Positions 60,600-64,000 of a stretch of 64,000 nucleotides of DNA are shown piece after piece; position 1 is the first letter of the stretch; each line of letters begins with the position of its first letter. The DNA comes from Pseudonocardia sp. DSM 110487. Its GTDB lineage: Bacteria > Actinomycetota > Actinomycetes > Mycobacteriales > Pseudonocardiaceae. The translations under genes and the position numbers were made by a program. The notes beneath the pieces are model-generated. The model made no database searches and had not been told where the DNA came from. It saw only the letters and a program-made list of their open reading frames with translations. The stretch lies in assembly GCF_019468565.1 (NCBI RefSeq), contig NZ_CP080521.1:1736001-1800000 (forward strand), written 5' to 3'.

Positions 60600-61579
60600 G
60601 CCGGCTCGTGCTGCTGCTGTCCGCTCGTCACTGCAGCAGCCGTCTCCTTTCCACTGGCGGCCAGGCGCAGCTGAGCGTGTGAAGCGGCGTGCGTGGCGGT
60701 GTCGACCTCTTCTGAAACGATCGCGGCGAGGCGGTCGTTCGTTTCAACCACTGCCGAGAGCAGGGGCATGTCGACGTCGATGTTGGCCGCGAAGCCGAGG
60801 AAGCCGCAGGTGTCCTTGGGCAGGCAGACCCCGCCGTAGGGGGCGCCGCCGCGGATGCCGTACTCGGGGTTGATCGAGCCCTCTGCCGAGCGGGCGACGG
60901 TGGCGGCGATCGGGTCGAGGTCGAGGCCGAGCTTCTGGGCGACCAGCCACATCTCGTTCCAGAAGCTGATCTTGGTGGCGTTGTAGATGTTGTGCGCGGC
61001 CTTGATGAACTCGGCCTCGGCCGGGTTGGTGAAGGTGCGCAGCTCGCCACCGAACGGGGACAGGATCTCGCGCAGCCGCTCGACGTTCTGCGGGTCGCGG
61101 CTGGCGATGATGGTCATCCACGGGTTGGCGAAGTCCTCCGCGGCGGAGACCGCGCGCAGGAACTCGGGGTTCGAGGCCAGCCCGAAGCCCTCGTTGGCCA
61201 CCATCCCGGAGTTCTCCTCCAGGGTGTTCTTGACCAGGCCCTCGGTGGTGCCCGGGGGAACGGTGGAGCGCACCACGACGGTGTGGCGGGCGGCAGAGCC
61301 CTTGAGTGCGCGCCCGACCGATGCGGTGCCGGCCTCGAACGCCGACAGGTCGTAGCGGTGCCCGTCGTGCGGCGTGGGCAGGGTGAGGAAGATCAGCGAC
61401 TCGGGCTCGTCGGTCAGGTCGATCTCGGTGCGGGCATCCCACCCGCGCTGCTTGAGCTCGTTGACCCGTGCCTCGTTGATGTCGATGAACGTCACGTCGT
61501 GGCCGGCCTCGCGGAAGCCGCCACCGGTCGCAGCTCCCACGACACCCGATCCGACGATGAAGATCCTCGACGACTGCAT
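60596..61579 (-). CDS. UDP-glucose/GDP-mannose dehydrogenase family, short form, copy 2
   Basis: A 327-residue paralogue of the protein at 53104. The NAD motif is SRIFIVGSGVVGAATGGGF, and the catalytic Cys is in GGAPYGGVCLPKDTCGFL. ASNPEFLRAVSAAEDF and NATKISFWNE are also conserved. It too lacks the C-terminal sugar-nucleotide domain. The ATG at 61579 follows GGAGGGG, which decides it over an upstream in-frame ATG. It is the first gene of the second operon. Confidence 0.87.
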   Translation of the reverse strand: MQSSRIFIVGSGVVGAATGGGFREAGHDVTFIDINEARVNELKQRGWDARTEIDLTDEPESLIFLTLPTPHDGHRYDLSAFEAGTASVGRALKGSAARHTVVVRSTVPPGTTEGLVKNTLEENSGMVANEGFGLASNPEFLRAVSAAEDFANPWMTIIASRDPQNVERLREILSPFGGELRTFTNPAEAEFIKAAHNIYNATKISFWNEMWLVAQKLGLDLDPIAATVARSAEGSINPEYGIRGGAPYGGVCLPKDTCGFLGFAANIDVDMPLLSAVVETNDRLAAIVSEEVDTATHAASHAQLRLAASGKETAAAVTSGQQQHEPA

Positions 61580-62267
61580 GGAATGCCCCTCCAATTCTTG
61601 ACGACCGTTCGGGCCGCCTCTGACGAACGATGGTTTCGCAACCGATGGATCGACGGTCGTCCAGGTCCTTCGTCACGCAGCGCAACCACGCGAGTAGAAG
61701 TGGCCACACGAATGCCCCGGTTTCCCCAGGTCGGTGACAGGGTACCTGTTGCGCGGATCATCCGGTGGAGTGATGGACCTGAGAGCTTCACAGCTCTTTG
61801 TAACCAAGAGCTGTGATCTGAGTCACCTTATGAATCACTCGCTCGGAGGAATTTGCAGGGGTGTCGCCGAATAACGGTAACGTTTCCTTGGGGACCGCTC
61901 AGCGTTTCTGCATTGCCGTTCGGCGCCACTACTCGACAATGGGCGCGCGTGGATCACCGCTCGGCGCGCGCAGGGGAACGTGGACGCAACCTCGGCGTCG
62001 CCGGCTCGTTCGCCCTTGCTGACCGCGACCGAGACCGGTCACTCCCCGTGCTCTCGACCGCTGCCCCGGCCGGGCGACGTTCCACCCGTCCGGGTCACTG
62101 CCGCCCCGACCTGCCGGATCGTCCCTTGTGGAGTCCGGCCGGAGGCGGCCCGCATCCGCCGCGCCGACCGACAGCCTAGCCGCGGTGAACGCTGCCCGCC
62201 GTCATCGCCCGAGCACCCGGTGTGGCTGTGACGTCGGCGGCGCGGCCGGCACCGTTACCCTGATCGG
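61580..62267. other. Promoter region of exopolysaccharide operon 2 and upstream of the lipase gene
   Basis: 688 bp with no convincing gene. The part from 61580 to about 61850 holds the operator at 61788-61827 and should contain the promoter of the minus-strand operon. From 61850 to 62267 I see only GC-rich frames without similarity and no clear promoter for the lipase gene. Confidence 0.5.
61788..61827. promoter_or_regulatory. Inverted repeat and CRP-like site upstream of exopolysaccharide operon 2
   Basis: A perfect 11-bp inverted repeat, TCACAGCTCTT (61788-61798) and AAGAGCTGTGA (61806-61816), spacer TGTAACC. It overlaps TGTGA-TCTGAG-TCACC (61812-61827), a CRP/GlxR-like box. It lies about 230 bp upstream of the dehydrogenase start, like the site at 54294. 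The symmetry could bind a dimer or form a hairpin. Confidence 0.55.
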
Positions 62268-63236
62268 GTGCCAATGGTGTCTCCCGTGCCCTTTCTCCAC
62301 GGTGACCGGGAGGTCATCGACGTCCTGCGCGAGCGGAGAGCGTCGCGCACCACGCCGGGCGCTCGCGACGACGGGAACCGGGTCGCGCTCGTCATCGGCG
62401 GCGGTGGGATGCGCGGCGCGTACGTGGCGGGGATGCTGCGCGCGCTCGACCGGGCCGGTCTCGTGCCCGCCTTCGACGAGGTCTACGGGGCCTCGTCGGG
62501 TGGGTTCAGTGGTGCGGCGTTCCTCACCGGCGACGCCGCCGCCTGCGCCGCGAGCTATCCCGAGGACCTCTCCACGGACGTGTTCATCAACATGCGGCGG
62601 CTCGGCAGCAGGCGCCCGGTGGTCGCCCTCGACCACCTCGTGCACGACGTGCTCTGCGATCGCAAGCCACTCGCGTGGCACGAGCTGGGGCACACGCCCG
62701 CGCCGCTGCGGGTGGTCGCCACCGACGCGGCGGACCTGACCGCCCACACCCTCGAGGGCATGGAAACGGTCGAGGACTGGCAGCGAGCGCTGCGGGCGAG
62801 CGCGTCCATCCCGTTGCTGGCCGGGCCGCCGATCCCGTGGGGCGGGCGGCGCTGGGTGGACGGATCGATCGCCGAGCCGCTCGCCATGGCGCGGGCCCTG
62901 CGCGGAGGTGCCACCCACGTGCTCGTGCTGCTGTGCCGGGGGAGTGACGACCTGCACGGAGACCCCGACGCCGGGCTTTCCCTGTGGGCCCGCGCGCTCG
63001 ACCGGGTCGTCCCCGGGCTGGGCTCGCTCGCCCAGGGCTCCCGCCGGTACGGCGCCGACCTGCGCCTTGTCACAGACGCCGCGCACCCCGAGCGCGGGCC
63101 GGGTCACCTGGCCGCGATCGGCCCGTCCCGCTCCACCGGCATGGGGGCACTGTGCGTCGACCCCGTGCGCGTGGGCGAGGCGGTGCGGATCGGCGACGAG
63201 TCGGCGGCCACGGCGTTGGAGGCGGTAGCCGCCTGA
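62268..63236 (+). CDS. Patatin-like phospholipase (RssA type)
   Basis: A 322-residue soluble serine lipase of the patatin family, which uses a Ser-Asp dyad. The oxyanion glycine loop is GGGGMRGAYVAG. The nucleophile elbow is GASSGG, and the dyad Asp is in WVDGS. It resembles bacterial RssA/YjjU-type patatins of unknown substrate. There is no signal peptide. The start is a GTG at 62268, with an ATG two codons later as the alternative. It is 18 bp from the following cinA gene and probably shares its transcript. Confidence 0.9.
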   Translation: MPMVSPVPFLHGDREVIDVLRERRASRTTPGARDDGNRVALVIGGGGMRGAYVAGMLRALDRAGLVPAFDEVYGASSGGFSGAAFLTGDAAACAASYPEDLSTDVFINMRRLGSRRPVVALDHLVHDVLCDRKPLAWHELGHTPAPLRVVATDAADLTAHTLEGMETVEDWQRALRASASIPLLAGPPIPWGGRRWVDGSIAEPLAMARALRGGATHVLVLLCRGSDDLHGDPDAGLSLWARALDRVVPGLGSLAQGSRRYGADLRLVTDAAHPERGPGHLAAIGPSRSTGMGALCVDPVRVGEAVRIGDESAATALEAVAA

Positions 63237-63254
63237 TCCGGTTACGGTCGGCGC

Positions 63255-64000
63255 GTGGGAGCTGGGGTCCGGCCACGCGCCGCCGTCGTCGTCACCGGGA
63301 GCGAGCTGCTGACGGGGGTGATCGCCGATCGCAACGGCCCGTGGGTCTCCCGCGAGCTCGCCGCGCTCGGCTTCGAGGTGGCGCACGTGCAGCTCGTCGG
63401 CGACCGGCCGGACGACCTCACCCACGCGCTGGAGTTCGCCGTCGAGGACGGCTGCGAGCTGGTCGTCACCAGCGGCGGGCTCGGCCCGACGGCCGACGAC
63501 CTGACCGGAGAGGTCGTCGCCCGGTTCGCGGGCGCGCCGCTCGAGCTGGACGAGGCGATGTACGAGCGGATCGCGCAGATCCTGGCCGGCTTCGCCGCCC
63601 GCACCGGCTTCGGCGGCCCGGCCCTCGACGCGGCGAACCGCAAGCAGGCCATGGTGCCGAAGGGCGCGGTGCCGCTCGACCCCGTCGGCACGGCGCCGGG
63701 GCTCGTGGTGCCCCGGCCCGGCGGGCCGCTCGTCGTGGTGCTGCCCGGGCCGCCCCGCGAGCTGCAGGGGATGTGGCCTGCTGCGCTGGCGTCGGCCCCC
63801 GTCCGGGACCTGCTGGCGCACGTGCCGGCGGCCACCGCTCGATCGTTGCGCTACTTCGGCCTGCCCGAGTCCGAGATCGCCGCCACCCTCCGCGAGATCG
63901 AGGCGGAGCACGACCTGTCCGGCATCGAGATCACCACCTGCCTGCGCCGGTCGGAGCTGGAGGTGGACCTGCGCCCGCAACCGGGCGCCGAGGAGATCGC
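63255..64000 (+). CDS. cinA: CinA family protein (competence/damage-inducible), 3' partial
   Basis: The frame runs off the window end. The visible ~248 residues are the MoaB/MogA-like CinA N-terminal domain. TGSELLTGVIADRNGPWVSREL opens it, followed by LVVTSGGLGPTADDLTGEV, ANRKQAMVPKGAVPL and VVVLPGPPRELQGMW. The family includes ADP-ribose or NMN-related pyrophosphatases and deamidases linked to NAD recycling; no C-terminal deamidase domain can be seen yet. The start is a GTG at 63255. Confidence 0.9.
   Translation, partial: MGAGVRPRAAVVVTGSELLTGVIADRNGPWVSRELAALGFEVAHVQLVGDRPDDLTHALEFAVEDGCELVVTSGGLGPTADDLTGEVVARFAGAPLELDEAMYERIAQILAGFAARTGFGGPALDAANRKQAMVPKGAVPLDPVGTAPGLVVPRPGGPLVVVLPGPPRELQGMWPAALASAPVRDLLAHVPAATARSLRYFGLPESEIAATLREIEAEHDLSGIEITTCLRRSELEVDLRPQPGAEEI

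Noticed and set aside
61853..62179. 108-codon plus-strand frame upstream of the lipase
   Set aside because: No similarity, no ribosome site, and codon usage typical of a chance frame.

Overview
The window comes from a high-GC actinobacterium. WhiB and DivIVA proteins, a SigF/RsbW/STAS partner-switching set, a 13E12-type HNH protein with a LexA box, frequent GTG starts and many 4-bp ATGA/GTGA gene overlaps all fit. Gene content resembles the Pseudonocardiaceae, but that placement is inference. No phage, plasmid or rRNA genes were seen. There is one tRNA-like gene.

Layout. 1-9.7 kb: a VTT membrane protein, a tRNA overlapping an HNH gene, a sugar kinase divergent from a DeoR regulator and GH4 glycosidase, a peroxiredoxin, a ferredoxin reductase, and a STAS / anti-sigma / SigF operon. 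9.75-17.9 kb: larE-larB-larC (nickel-pincer cofactor synthesis), then a LarA-family enzyme, an altronate-dehydratase-like protein, an SDR and an IlvD/Edd dehydratase. This looks like a sugar-acid or hydroxy-acid catabolic operon with a built-in cofactor supply. 18-22 kb is scarred: a split alpha/beta-hydrolase, a copied ilvD tail, a Nudix gene and a frameshifted HNH gene. 22-28 kb: a MacAB-like export operon and a membrane-anchored protein with a long repeated coiled coil. 27.9-34.4 kb: a 2-hydroxyacid dehydrogenase, a tripartite tricarboxylate transporter (tctCBA), an Nramp-like permease and a FadR-type regulator. 34.4-39.1 kb: a LOV-GAF-SpoIIE phosphatase, WhiB, STAS and a DivIVA-like protein. 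39.5-48.3 kb: two PhoX paralogues around a cysteine desulfhydrase-like enzyme, a truncated gene framed by five 62-bp palindromes, an MFS/LysR pair, an amidase-like protein without catalytic residues, and a third STAS protein.

48.4-61.6 kb, all on the minus strand, is the standout region. It holds two tandem copies of a four-gene exopolysaccharide operon: nucleotide-sugar dehydrogenase, membrane glycosyltransferase, membrane-anchored beta-helix protein, and AlgG-like beta-helix epimerase with a DPH motif. A PL7 alginate-lyase-like gene sits between the copies. Together they suggest a polyuronate (alginate-like) synthesis, epimerisation and trimming system adapted to a cell without a Pseudomonas-type outer-membrane export apparatus. 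Both operons carry a TGTGA-N6-TCAC site about 230-240 bp upstream. The window ends with a patatin-like lipase and the start of cinA.

Mobile or repeat material includes two diverged copies of a 150-168 bp inverted-repeat element. One forms the 3' end of the DeoR gene; the other lies exactly between tctB and tctA with an apparent CTAG duplication. The 62-bp palindrome family is separate.
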